A DNA stretch of 16,072 nt, taken from contig NZ_CALHII010000023.1 of NCBI RefSeq assembly GCF_938030815.1, forward strand, positions 1 through 16,072. The letters are read 5' to 3'. Position numbers and translations under genes: made by a program. The notes beneath the pieces were generated by a model. That model saw only the letters and a program-made list of their open reading frames with translations, did no database searches and was not told the DNA's origin. Positions within the stretch are counted from its first letter, which is position 1. Each line of letters begins with the position of its first letter. This stretch comes from an uncultured Campylobacter sp. (GTDB lineage: Bacteria; Campylobacterota; Campylobacteria; Campylobacterales; Campylobacteraceae). Shown here in pieces: positions 1-7,754 of the stretch.

Positions 1-1044
1 GATCTCCGAAATTTTAAGGCGGTTTTCAACCCTCGCATAATCCAAAAACGGCAAACTTATGCTTACGTTGCCGCTTAAAAAATTTAGCTTGAAGCTATCG
101 TTGGCACTCACGCCTTGCCCATTAGTAAGCCCTGCGCCTAAATTTACGCTAGGAAAGAAATTTAACTTAGCGGTCTGTTCGTCGTAAAAGCTGGAATTTA
201 GCCTAGCGATCGCAGCTCTAATGTCGGGGCGGTTAGCAAGCGCTGTGTAAGGCACATTTAGATCAACGCCTTGGAATTCTATGGAATTTATCGAATCGGT
301 GTTATCATCAAATTGCAAGCTGGAGGAGATGAGATTTCTCATATATTTATGATTATCCTCGATATTTTTTTGAATGCTTAAGACCTTGTTTTCAAGCCCT
401 AGGATAGAATTTTGAATCTGCCTGTAATCTAGCTGCTCGGACTTGCCGTAATCGTATTTTGCCTTGATTATTTTTTCGATCTCTCGGTAATCGCTTAAAT
501 TCTGTTTTGTCCATTTTAGCGAATCGTTTAAATAAAGCATCTCGAAGTAGCCGCTTACGACGGAATTTATAAGAGTCAGGCGAGTATTTTCAAGGTCAAA
601 CTCGCTAGCTTTGGCGTTCCAGCCCTCGGCATTTACCGCCGAGCGGATCTTGCCGAAAAGATCAAGCTCATAGCTTACGTTAAAGCCCGAGCTATAGGTT
701 TTGTTCCAATTCGAGCCGGTGCTTATGTCGCGATTAGCGCCCGCACTCCACGAGCTGCTTAGCGTAGGAAAAAGATCAGCCCTGCTTAGCCCTAAATTCG
801 CATAAGCACTCTCAACGTTTAAAGCCGCCGTTTTTAGATCGTAGTTATTCGCAAGGGCTTGATCTACAAGCTTATTTAGGTATGATTCGCCATATTTTTT
901 ATACCACAGCGTATCGATTTCATAGCTTGCATTTTCGTCCTTGAAATGCTCTACAGGCTTAAATTCGACCTCACTTTGATTTGAGGCGCAACCGCCGATA
1001 AAAACAGCTAAAACGCCGCTTAAAATTACTTTAGAATTTATCAT
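1..1044 (-). CDS. TolC/CusC (NodT)-family outer-membrane efflux lipoprotein, partial (3' end outside window)
   Basis: Outer-membrane channel that would complete a tripartite pump with the MacA and MacB encoded just upstream. Translating the minus strand from the ATG at 1044 gives 348 codons with no stop up to base 1, so the C-terminus is missing (the family is usually about 450-480 residues). Residues 1-19 form a lipoprotein signal with lipobox IGGC, putting the acylated cysteine at position 19. The motif NRPDIRAA around residue 278, before the second half-repeat of the fold, is typical of the family. The start is well supported: AAGGAG lies just before the ATG and only 13 bases separate it from the macB stop, with the ribosome-binding site close behind that stop. 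This implies the last cistron of a macA-macB-OMF operon. Family and pump role are confident; the exported substrate cannot be told. Confidence 0.9.
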   Translation of the reverse strand, partial: MINSKVILSGVLAVFIGGCASNQSEVEFKPVEHFKDENASYEIDTLWYKKYGESYLNKLVDQALANNYDLKTAALNVESAYANLGLSRADLFPTLSSSWSAGANRDISTGSNWNKTYSSGFNVSYELDLFGKIRSAVNAEGWNAKASEFDLENTRLTLINSVVSGYFEMLYLNDSLKWTKQNLSDYREIEKIIKAKYDYGKSEQLDYRQIQNSILGLENKVLSIQKNIEDNHKYMRNLISSSLQFDDNTDSINSIEFQGVDLNVPYTALANRPDIRAAIARLNSSFYDEQTAKLNFFPSVNLGAGLTNGQGVSANDSFKLNFLSGNVSISLPFLDYARVENRLKISEI

Positions 1045-1057
1045 TTTTTCTCCTTGA

Positions 1058-2992
1058 TTATTCTTGTGCTAAAGCATCTATCGGATTTAATCTGCTGGCG
1101 TTTCTTGCCGGCAGATATCCGAAAACTATGCCGATCGCGGACGACGCTGCAAAGGCGATCACGAAAGGCGCCGTAGTAAATTTCATCGCAAAATCCGGGC
1201 TTATGGTATTAAACGCAAATCCAAGCGCCAAAGCGATTAAAATTCCTAAAGCTCCGCCTAGCGAGCAAAGCAAGATCGCCTCTATCAAAAACTGCTGCAA
1301 GATATTGGATTGCTTCGCGCCGATCGCCATTCTGATGCCGATTTCGCGCGTGCGCTCGGTAACGCTTACGAGCATTATATTCATAACGCCGATGCCGCCG
1401 ACGACGAGCGAGATCACTGCGATCGATGAGATCAAAATCGTCATCGTGCCGGTAGTGCTTTGTATTGTTTGTTTGATAGTATCTGCGTTCATCGTATGAA
1501 AATCCCGCGAGCCGTGTCTTTGGATAAGTAGCTGGGTTAGGCTCTCTTCGGCCACTTGAGTATTGACATCGTCTTTTATTTTGATGGTGATAGAGCTGAT
1601 TTTTCGATTGCCCGTGATTTTATTCATCACAGTTGAGTACGGCGCGTAAATTCTTAAATTTTCGTTGCTTCCGAAGGCGTTTTTATCCTTGCCCGAAACT
1701 CCTATGATCTTAAGTGGCTTACCCGAAAATAAAATCGTCTTGCCGATAGGATCGGAATTTTTAAAAAATGTTTTTTTAGTGTTTGGATCGATAATCGCGA
1801 TAGAGGCAGAATTTTTAATATCATCGTCGCTAAAATTTCTACCATCTTCTATATCTATGCCATTAACCGCCAAAGAATTCACGCCGCCGCCGCGCAGTTG
1901 AGCCTTGGAGCTTAAATTAGCATATGTTGCCGTACCGCTTGCAGAAGCATTTGGTGTGGCATAATCGACGTAAGGCTGGCGCGCCAAAACTTTAGAATCG
2001 CTTATCGTAAGGGTGCTCACGAAGCCTGCACGCACGTCGCCGAAATTTTTACCGGGAAAGATATCGATCGTATTGGTGCCAATTTTACGGATCTCGGATA
2101 AAATTTTCTCCTCCGAACCCTTACCGAGAGCTACTACGCAGATAACCGAGGCAATGCCGATGATGATACCTAGCATCGTCAAAATCGATCTTAGCTTATG
2201 CGAAAATATCGCGCTAATCGACATTTTAAAGCTTTCGATGAGCTGGTCTTTGCAAAATATAAAGGAATTTTTAGTTTTGATCTGCTCTTTTTTGCGCTCA
2301 AAAACCCGTTCCGTCTTTCTTTTATCGCTTAAAATTCTGCCGTCTTTGATCTCGATGATACGATCCGCAAATTCCGCGATATGCGCATCGTGCGTAACTA
2401 TGATGATGGTGTGACCCTCTTTGTGCAGCGCCGTTAAAATTTGCATCACCGTCTCGCCGCTTTTGCTATCAAGCGCGCCGGTGGGCTCGTCGGCCAAAAT
2501 CACTTCGCCGCCGTTTATCAGAGCGCGGGCGATACTTACTCGCTGCTGCTGCCCGCCGCTAAGCTTGCTCGGTAAATTTTTAATGCGATCGCCAAGCTCC
2601 AGCTTATCCAAAAGCTCCACCGCTCGTTTCGTCCGTTCGCTTGCCCCTACGCCCGCATACACCGCAGGCAGCGAGACGTTTGCGGTCGCGTCCATCGTAG
2701 CGATAAGATTATATTTTTGAAAGACAAAGCCGAATTTTTTGCTTCTAAGCGCCGCAAGCTCGTCGCCGCTTAAATTCGCGGTCTCGCGACCCTCGATCTT
2801 GTAGCTTCCGCTGCTTAGCGTATCGATGCAGCCGATTATATTCATCAGCGTGGATTTTCCGCTTCCCGATTGCCCGATTATCGATATAAACTCGCCCGCT
2901 TCGATATTTAAGTTTACGTCCTTTAGGACGTGGATTTCGTTATCGCCGAGAATGAATTTTTTGTTTATATCTTTAAGCTCTAGCATTTTCAC
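1058..2992 (-). CDS. macB: MacB: ABC-type efflux ATPase/permease
   Basis: Inner-membrane half of a MacAB tripartite exporter. The 644-residue length and the ATPase-then-permease order are those of MacB (E. coli about 648). The N-terminal nucleotide-binding domain has Walker A GQSGSGKST (40-48), the Q-loop near FQKYN (91-95), signature LSGGQQQR (144-151), Walker B ILADEP (165-170) and the switch His in VTHD (199-202). The membrane part follows: one segment at about 270-290, a large periplasmic domain, then three segments from about 517 to 630, with the conserved NIMLVSVTERTREIGIRMAIG stretch typical of MacB/FtsX permeases. The start is uncertain: GTG at 2992 or ATG at 2986, neither with a strong ribosome-binding site. 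It lies 13 bases after macA and 13 before the outer-membrane factor. In known systems it exports macrolides, peptides or siderophores; the substrate here is unknown. Confidence 0.93.
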   Translation of the reverse strand: MKMLELKDINKKFILGDNEIHVLKDVNLNIEAGEFISIIGQSGSGKSTLMNIIGCIDTLSSGSYKIEGRETANLSGDELAALRSKKFGFVFQKYNLIATMDATANVSLPAVYAGVGASERTKRAVELLDKLELGDRIKNLPSKLSGGQQQRVSIARALINGGEVILADEPTGALDSKSGETVMQILTALHKEGHTIIIVTHDAHIAEFADRIIEIKDGRILSDKRKTERVFERKKEQIKTKNSFIFCKDQLIESFKMSISAIFSHKLRSILTMLGIIIGIASVICVVALGKGSEEKILSEIRKIGTNTIDIFPGKNFGDVRAGFVSTLTISDSKVLARQPYVDYATPNASASGTATYANLSSKAQLRGGGVNSLAVNGIDIEDGRNFSDDDIKNSASIAIIDPNTKKTFFKNSDPIGKTILFSGKPLKIIGVSGKDKNAFGSNENLRIYAPYSTVMNKITGNRKISSITIKIKDDVNTQVAEESLTQLLIQRHGSRDFHTMNADTIKQTIQSTTGTMTILISSIAVISLVVGGIGVMNIMLVSVTERTREIGIRMAIGAKQSNILQQFLIEAILLCSLGGALGILIALALGFAFNTISPDFAMKFTTAPFVIAFAASSAIGIVFGYLPARNASRLNPIDALAQE

Positions 2993-3005
2993 ACCATAAA
3001 ATTCT

Positions 3006-4190
3006 CTAAAATACCATCGGAGGCCCGTCCATATTTAACGGCGCGGCTTTTCCGTCGGCGATGAGCACTTCGTCCTTCTCGTCGAGGCCACTTAAAATTT
3101 CGGTATTCAGATCGTCGCTGACGCCCGTTTTCACGTATCGCTGCTCGGGCTCTTTGCCGTTAAGCACAGTGACGTAATCGCCTCCCCCATCGCGCTTAAT
3201 GACGGAGGTAGGCAGATAGCTCGTATTGTTCGCTTCGCTTACGATTATGTTGTTTTCGGTCGTCATTCCGATCTTTAAAAAATCGTTTTCATTGTCCACT
3301 AGCATCTTTGCGTAAAAATAGATCGCGCTGTCGCTGCTACTCGAAGAATAGGACGAACCGCTAGAGGTTTTATCGTAAGTCCCGTCGCTAAGCGTAGTAA
3401 GACCCGGATCGATCTTGTAAATTTTAGCCTTTTTGATATTATCCAGATCCGATAGTATGGAGTATTCTACGTCCATTCCAACCTTTACTTTAGATATATC
3501 GCCCTCTGCGATCTGCATCTTGATCTCCATCTTGCTCAGATCGGCGATCTTTACGATCGTAGGCGTAGTTTGGTTGAAATTTACCGTCTTACCCTCCTCT
3601 ACCGGCATCGAAACGATCGTGCCGCTTATCGGAGCCGTGATTTTAGTGTAGCCGAAATTCGTCTCCGCCGTGCTTAGTTGAAGTTTCGTCTGTTCAATCT
3701 GCGCCTCGATCTGCTTCTGCTCGGCCTCTTTTAAAGCGGCGCTATTTTTAGCGTTTTCCACCGCCTCTTTGGAAGCGGCGTTTCTTTTATACAGCTCAAG
3801 CTCGCGGTTATACTGCGTTTTAGCGTTTGCCGCGGCGATCTTTGCTGAAGCCAAATTTGCTTCGTGGATCAGAAGCTGTGCCTTTTGCTGCGCGATCTCG
3901 TTTTCTTGAGTAACCGAATCGATCTGCGCGATCATATCGCCTTTTTGAACCTTATCGCCTACTTTGACATGGAGCTTTTTAATCTGACCACTTACCTGCG
4001 CGCCCACGTCGACCAAATCCCTAGCATAAACCTCTCCCGCAGCCGTCACCGTGCCTCTGATACTGCCCTTCTCAAGCCTCGTGGTAAGGGCCTTCGGTGC
4101 CTCTTCTTGCTTAAAAAATTTACCGTATAAAAAATATATCGCAATAAAGATAAGTACGATAGAAACGATAAATTTCAAGGTTTTTTTCAT
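3006..4190 (-). CDS. macA: MacA: periplasmic adaptor (membrane fusion protein) of the MacAB pump
   Basis: Adaptor linking MacB to the outer-membrane channel. The 394 residues show the usual layout: an uncleaved N-terminal membrane anchor (about 6-23, no lipobox), the first half of the lipoyl domain with VGAQVSGQIKKLHVKVGDKV (62-81), an alpha-hairpin coiled coil (about 93-178, rich in Ala, Glu, Lys and Gln), the second lipoyl half with TKITAPISGTIVSMPVEEG (182-200), then beta-barrel and membrane-proximal domains. A serine-rich loop at 276-288 looks like a local insertion. ATG at 4190 is preceded by only a weak purine stretch. The gene is first of macA-macB-OMF, with 13 bases to macB. It sits 64 bases downstream of the EamA transporter gene, so read-through from that gene is possible in addition to its own promoter. 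Confidence 0.93.
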   Translation of the reverse strand: MKKTLKFIVSIVLIFIAIYFLYGKFFKQEEAPKALTTRLEKGSIRGTVTAAGEVYARDLVDVGAQVSGQIKKLHVKVGDKVQKGDMIAQIDSVTQENEIAQQKAQLLIHEANLASAKIAAANAKTQYNRELELYKRNAASKEAVENAKNSAALKEAEQKQIEAQIEQTKLQLSTAETNFGYTKITAPISGTIVSMPVEEGKTVNFNQTTPTIVKIADLSKMEIKMQIAEGDISKVKVGMDVEYSILSDLDNIKKAKIYKIDPGLTTLSDGTYDKTSSGSSYSSSSSDSAIYFYAKMLVDNENDFLKIGMTTENNIIVSEANNTSYLPTSVIKRDGGGDYVTVLNGKEPEQRYVKTGVSDDLNTEILSGLDEKDEVLIADGKAAPLNMDGPPMVF

Positions 4191-4219
4191 TTTGCCAACT
4201 TCAAATAAAATAAGGGCTA

Positions 4220-4253
4220 ATTCTAATGTAAAAATATAAAATTTTAGTTAAAT
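4220..4253 (-). promoter_or_regulatory. Putative macA promoter with shared upstream element
   Basis: On the minus strand TAGAAT (4225-4220) resembles the Campylobacter sigma-70 -10 box and lies 29 bases from the macA ATG. A T-rich tract (4234-4230) and the 19-bp repeat (4253-4235) sit directly upstream, where a -35 or operator would be. This is pattern recognition only; no start site is known. Confidence 0.4.
4235..4253 (+). repeat. 19-bp direct repeat, copy 1 (upstream of macA)
   Basis: TATAAAATTTTAGTTAAAT occurs here and, identically and in the same orientation, at 5162-5180. The two copies bracket the EamA transporter gene, but each also lies about 40 bases upstream of a minus-strand start codon: 44 bases for macA and 37 for the EamA gene. 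The flanking bases differ at once on both sides, so the match is exactly 19 bp. It may be a shared regulator site, a copied promoter, or a short repeat left by insertion of a gene cassette. Confidence 0.75.
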
Positions 4254-4254
4254 A

Positions 4255-5124
4255 CTAAATTCTTTGCTCGCGTAGGGCGTAAAATTTCATAATCTTTTTA
4301 TGCAAAATTAGCGAAACATAAATCAGCGCCGAGCCCGCAAGCAGGCGCGCTATATCGGCGTCCTTTTGCCAAAACACTAAATTTACGATGATCGCTGCGG
4401 GGATGAGCGCGTTATTCATAATCGCAAGCACGCCGCTATCGACTTCGCACGCGCCCTTGTTCCACAAAAAATAGCCTAAAGCGCTAGCTACCGTGCCCAG
4501 ATACACGATCACGGCGCCCTGCGAGAAGCTGGGATTAAATTTAGAAAAATCCCCGAGCACGATCGCGGCAATCGCCGTAACGGCGGTAGCTCCGACGAAA
4601 AAGTAGCCGAAAAGCTCCTTCTGCTCGCTAAAGCCGTGGCGCTCCAGCATAAATTTATACGCGCTCTGTCCAAGCCCAAAGCATAAATTTGCGCCTTGGA
4701 CTAGCAAAAAGCCCGTCAAAAACTCGGAATTTATCGCGCCGAATTTTATCACCAAGGCACCTAGCACCGCGACAGCGACGCTGAAAAGGTATAACGCGCG
4801 AAATCTAAGTTTAAGCGCGTCGTAAAGCAGCGTCACGTAAAATGGGGTAAATATCGTAAAAAGCGCCACCTCATAGACCTTCAAATACGCAAAGCTGCGG
4901 TAGTAAAAGATATACATCACGCCGATCTGCACTGCGCCCACGGCGCAAATTTTAAGCGCTAAAGTGGGATTTACGCCGCGAAATTTCATAAACGGCAGGA
5001 AGCAAATTAGCGCCAATGATACGCGCGAAAATGCCAAATACGCGCTGTCTATGCCGCGCAAAAACTCGCCTATCAGCGAGAAGCTAAACGCCCAAATACA
5101 AGTAACCAAAATCAGTTTTTTCAA
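4255..5124 (-). CDS. EamA-family (DMT superfamily) inner-membrane transporter
   Basis: Predicted drug/metabolite transporter of 289 residues, the normal length for the ten-helix EamA family. Hydrophobic segments alternate throughout and form two similar halves. The opening KLILVTCIWAFSFSLIGEFL and the central YYRSFAYLKVYEVALFTIF stretch are typical of these carriers. The substrate cannot be predicted; members export amino acids, nucleosides or drugs. The start must be the TTG at 5124: a TAG lies in frame at 5136, no ATG or GTG lies between, and the next Met is near residue 46. AGGCGGA at 5135-5129 serves as ribosome-binding site. It is divergent from glmU and 64 bases ahead of macA on the same strand. 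The ribosome-binding site and start lie inside an inverted repeat, which suggests regulated expression. Confidence 0.88.
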   Translation of the reverse strand: MKKLILVTCIWAFSFSLIGEFLRGIDSAYLAFSRVSLALICFLPFMKFRGVNPTLALKICAVGAVQIGVMYIFYYRSFAYLKVYEVALFTIFTPFYVTLLYDALKLRFRALYLFSVAVAVLGALVIKFGAINSEFLTGFLLVQGANLCFGLGQSAYKFMLERHGFSEQKELFGYFFVGATAVTAIAAIVLGDFSKFNPSFSQGAVIVYLGTVASALGYFLWNKGACEVDSGVLAIMNNALIPAAIIVNLVFWQKDADIARLLAGSALIYVSLILHKKIMKFYALREQRI

Positions 5125-5162
5125 AACGTCCGCCTAAGCTTTAAAATTTGAGCGGACATTTT
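5123..5162 (-). promoter_or_regulatory. Inverted repeat covering the ribosome-binding site and TTG start of the EamA gene
   Basis: Arms AAAACGTCCGC (5123-5133) and GCGGACATTTT (5152-5162) match at 10 of 11 positions. In a minus-strand RNA they would give an 11-pair stem with one G-U pair and an 18-base loop, hiding both the AGGCGGA ribosome-binding site and the first two bases of the TTG start. A 12-codon reading frame, ATG at 5159 to TGA at 5121, runs through the same stretch and its stop overlaps the TTG. If transcription instead starts inside the repeat, near 5139, the element would act as a DNA operator. The repeat is directly visible; its role is inference. Confidence 0.5.
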
Positions 5163-5180
5163 ATAAAATTTTAGTTAAAT
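5162..5180 (+). repeat. 19-bp direct repeat, copy 2 (upstream of the EamA gene)
   Basis: Second identical copy of TATAAAATTTTAGTTAAAT (first at 4235-4253). It touches the outer arm of the inverted repeat at 5123-5162. On the minus strand a TCAAAT box (5151-5146) follows after 10 bases, much as TAGAAT follows copy 1 after 9 bases, so both copies may occupy the same place in two promoters. Confidence 0.75.
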
Positions 5181-5217
5181 TTGGGATTTAAATTTCGCCC
5201 GCGCGGCATAAATTTAG

Positions 5218-5246
5218 GTTTTTATTTATTTTAAATGTGTTAAAAT
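5218..5246 (+). promoter_or_regulatory. Putative promoter of the glmU cluster
   Basis: TAAAAT at 5241-5246 fits a Campylobacter -10 box. It is preceded by a T-rich tract (from 5218) of the kind that replaces the -35 box in this genus. It lies 29 bases before the glmU ATG and is the only clear promoter candidate ahead of the plus-strand cluster. Confidence 0.45.
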
Positions 5247-5275
5247 TATCCGATTTTTGAAATTTAAGGGTAAAA

Positions 5276-6577
5276 ATGAACGACGTTTCGGTTATAGTTC
5301 TTGCCGCAGGGCTGGGCACTCGGATGAAGTCGCAAAAAGCTAAAGTTCTTTTCGAGCTTTGCGGTGAGCCGATGATAATCCACATCCTAAAGAAAGCTTA
5401 CGAAATTTCAAACGACGTGAGCGTGATTTTACACTACCAATTTGACGAGGTTAAAAGCGCAGTTCTAGCGCACTTTCCAAACGCTAAAATTTACAAACAA
5501 GACCACGAGCGCTTCCCAGGCACTGCGGGCGGGCTAAAAGAGGTCGAAATCAGCGGAGCCAAAACGCTCATAATCTGCGGCGATATGCCTTTGGTAAAAA
5601 GCGCCGAACTTCGCAAACTCTGCGAGGGGGACGCGGAAGTAAATTTAAGCGTTTTTAGCGCGCGCGATCCATTCGGATACGGTCGCGTAATTACCCGCGG
5701 CGGCGAAATTTTAAAGATCGTCGAGCAAAAGGACGCAAGCGAAGAGGAAAAAGCGGTAAAAGACGCAAACGCAGGCTGCTACTGCTTCAAAAGCGAGGCA
5801 TTGAAACAGATTCTGCCGCAGATCAAACCAGATAACGCGCAAAAAGAGTACTACCTCACCGACGCGATCAAAATCGCCAAAGATATGGGCTTAAAATGCG
5901 CCGCCGTATGGGTGGACGAGCAAAGCTTCATGGGCATAAACGATAAGTTCGCCCTCAGCATCGCCGAAAATTTAATGCAAAACGAGATCAAAGAAAATTT
6001 GATGAAACAAGGTGTTTTGATGCGCCTACCGCAAAGCATCTACATCGACAGCAGGGCGAAATTTATCGGCGAATGCGAGCTGCAAGAAAACGTAAGTATC
6101 GTCGGTCCTTGCGTGATCGAAAGCTCGCTTATAAAAAGCGGCTGCGTCATCGAAGATAGCGTCGTAAAAAACTCCGACATCGGTCCGATGGCACATCTAC
6201 GCCCAAAATGCGAAGTCATCGGCACCCATATCGGAAATTTCGTCGAGCTTAAAAACGCAAAAGTAAACAGGATCAAGGCGGGGCATTTAAGCTACCTCGG
6301 AGATTGCGAGATCGATGAGGGCAGCAATATCGGCTGTGGCACGATTACGTGTAACTACGACGGCAAGAAAAAATACAAAACGATAATCGGCAAAAACGTC
6401 TTCATCGGCTCGGACACGCAGCTAGTAGCGCCCGTGCGGGTGGCCGACGACGTCATAATCGCCGCGGGCACGACGGTTACGAGCGACGTTCCAAGCGGCG
6501 CGCTAGCGATCAGCCGAAGCAAACAAATCAACAAAGATGGGTTTTTCCATAAATTTTTTAGGAGCGAAGATGAATAA
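5276..6577 (+). CDS. glmU: GlmU: bifunctional GlcN-1-P acetyltransferase / GlcNAc-1-P uridylyltransferase
   Basis: Makes UDP-GlcNAc, precursor of peptidoglycan and lipid A, in two steps in the cytoplasm. Length is 433 residues (E. coli 456). The N-terminal pyrophosphorylase domain has LAAGLGTRMKS (9-19), Lys23 in the AKVL stretch and metal-binding Asp103 in CGDMPLV. YYLTDAI and GYGRVI are also typical. The C-terminal left-handed beta-helix shows repeated hexapeptides, GPMAHLRP, the catalytic His337 in KAGHLSYLGD, then GCGTITCNYDG and FIGSDTQLVAPV. The ATG is preceded by AAGGG. It is the first gene of the plus-strand cluster, and its last 8 bases overlap the coaBC start, suggesting translational coupling. 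Both active domains look intact. Confidence 0.97.
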   Translation: MNDVSVIVLAAGLGTRMKSQKAKVLFELCGEPMIIHILKKAYEISNDVSVILHYQFDEVKSAVLAHFPNAKIYKQDHERFPGTAGGLKEVEISGAKTLIICGDMPLVKSAELRKLCEGDAEVNLSVFSARDPFGYGRVITRGGEILKIVEQKDASEEEKAVKDANAGCYCFKSEALKQILPQIKPDNAQKEYYLTDAIKIAKDMGLKCAAVWVDEQSFMGINDKFALSIAENLMQNEIKENLMKQGVLMRLPQSIYIDSRAKFIGECELQENVSIVGPCVIESSLIKSGCVIEDSVVKNSDIGPMAHLRPKCEVIGTHIGNFVELKNAKVNRIKAGHLSYLGDCEIDEGSNIGCGTITCNYDGKKKYKTIIGKNVFIGSDTQLVAPVRVADDVIIAAGTTVTSDVPSGALAISRSKQINKDGFFHKFFRSEDE

Positions 6578-7751
6578 GAAAAAGGTTTTACTGGCGGTTT
6601 GCGGGAGTATCAGTTTTTACAAAGCGTTTGAAATTTTATCCGCTCTGAAAAAGTCGAATTTCGACGTCTATGTCGCGCTTAGCGACGGCGTGCAGGAGTT
6701 TGTCAGCTACAAGGCATTCGAGGCGCTGTGCGATCACCCGGTGCTTTGCAAAGCCAACGAAAACTGGCAGGCGGGCATCAACCACATCGCTTATTCCAAG
6801 GTGGATTTAGTTTTGATAGCACCTGCGACGGCAAATACGATAAACAAGCTCGCTTGGGGCGTCTGCGATAATGTATTTTTAGAGGTGCTAAACGCGGCTT
6901 TTGCCCACGCCAAGGTAGTCATCGCGCCAGCCGCAAATCCCGCGCTACTTGAAAACAACATCACGAAAAACTGCATCGATATGCTAAAAGCGAGCGTGAA
7001 TGCGTATTTTGTGGATCCGATAGAAAAAACTCTAGCTTGCGGCGATACCGGCAAGGGCGGATTAGCGAGCACCGAGGCGATAATGCAGACGCTAAAGCGT
7101 GCGCTTTACAACGATAAATTTTGGGAGGATAAAACCGTCATCATCACCGGAGGCGCGACGATCGAAAAGATCGATAGCGTGCGCGGCATTACGAATTTTT
7201 CCAGCGGCAAAACCTCCAAAGCGATTGCCGACGCGCTGTTTTATCTGGGTGCGGACGTGACGCTGATCTCTAGCAACGAATATGAAAATTTACCGTACAA
7301 GCTCGTTAAATTTGAAAGCACTATCGGGCTAAAATCGGCGCTTGACAGCACAAAATTCCCCGACGGCGCGTATTTGATAATGGCCGCCGCGGTAAGCGAC
7401 TACTCGCCGAAGGTGCGCTACAAAGATAAGGTGAAAAAAGCGGAGATCGGCGAAATTTGGAATTTACGCCTGGGCGAAAACGAGGATATCTTAAGCTCCG
7501 TGCGCGGAAATATCAAAAAAGTGGGCTTTAAACTCGAAACCGACCGCGAAAATGCCGTCGGCGAGGCCAAACGCATGCTCAATGAAAAGCATCTCGACGC
7601 CGTGTGTCTAAACGTACTGGACGACATCATCAAGCTCGGCGGCGACGTCCTTAAGGTCACTTTCATCACCAAGGGCGATCAGGTCGTAATCGACACCGCG
7701 CCGAAGGACGAAGTCGCCCTAAAAATCGCGGCTGAGCTGAAAAAAATCTGA
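6570..7751 (+). CDS. coaBC: CoaBC: phosphopantothenoylcysteine decarboxylase / phosphopantothenate-cysteine ligase
   Basis: Bifunctional coenzyme A synthesis enzyme (also called Dfp): CoaB joins cysteine to 4'-phosphopantothenate and the FMN-dependent CoaC decarboxylates the product. The ATG at 6570 is chosen because AGGAGCGA precedes it and the protein then begins MNKKKVLLAVCGSIS, as in the family. An in-frame ATG at 6537 lies within glmU and would add 11 unlikely residues. The protein is 393 residues. The CoaC half has the FMN motif CGSISFYK, APATANT, Asn123 in PAAN and catalytic Cys157 in ACGDTGKGG. The CoaB half starts near 190 with ITGGATIEKIDSVRGITNFSSG, then AAAVSDY, KDKVKK and GFKLET. 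The usual PAMNxxM substrate loop is changed to PAANPAL, but the key Asn remains. It overlaps glmU by 8 bases and is 3 bases from uppS. Confidence 0.95.
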   Translation: MNKKKVLLAVCGSISFYKAFEILSALKKSNFDVYVALSDGVQEFVSYKAFEALCDHPVLCKANENWQAGINHIAYSKVDLVLIAPATANTINKLAWGVCDNVFLEVLNAAFAHAKVVIAPAANPALLENNITKNCIDMLKASVNAYFVDPIEKTLACGDTGKGGLASTEAIMQTLKRALYNDKFWEDKTVIITGGATIEKIDSVRGITNFSSGKTSKAIADALFYLGADVTLISSNEYENLPYKLVKFESTIGLKSALDSTKFPDGAYLIMAAAVSDYSPKVRYKDKVKKAEIGEIWNLRLGENEDILSSVRGNIKKVGFKLETDRENAVGEAKRMLNEKHLDAVCLNVLDDIIKLGGDVLKVTFITKGDQVVIDTAPKDEVALKIAAELKKI

Positions 7752-7754
7752 TCC

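Noticed and set aside
5188..5385. Minus-strand 65-codon frame across the glmU start
   Set aside because: It is the shadow of the conserved glmU N-terminus and covers the divergent promoter region.
6537..6569. Upstream ATG for coaBC giving 11 more residues
   Set aside because: It lies within the glmU end without a good ribosome-binding site; the ATG at 6570 follows AGGAGCGA and gives the family-typical N-terminus.
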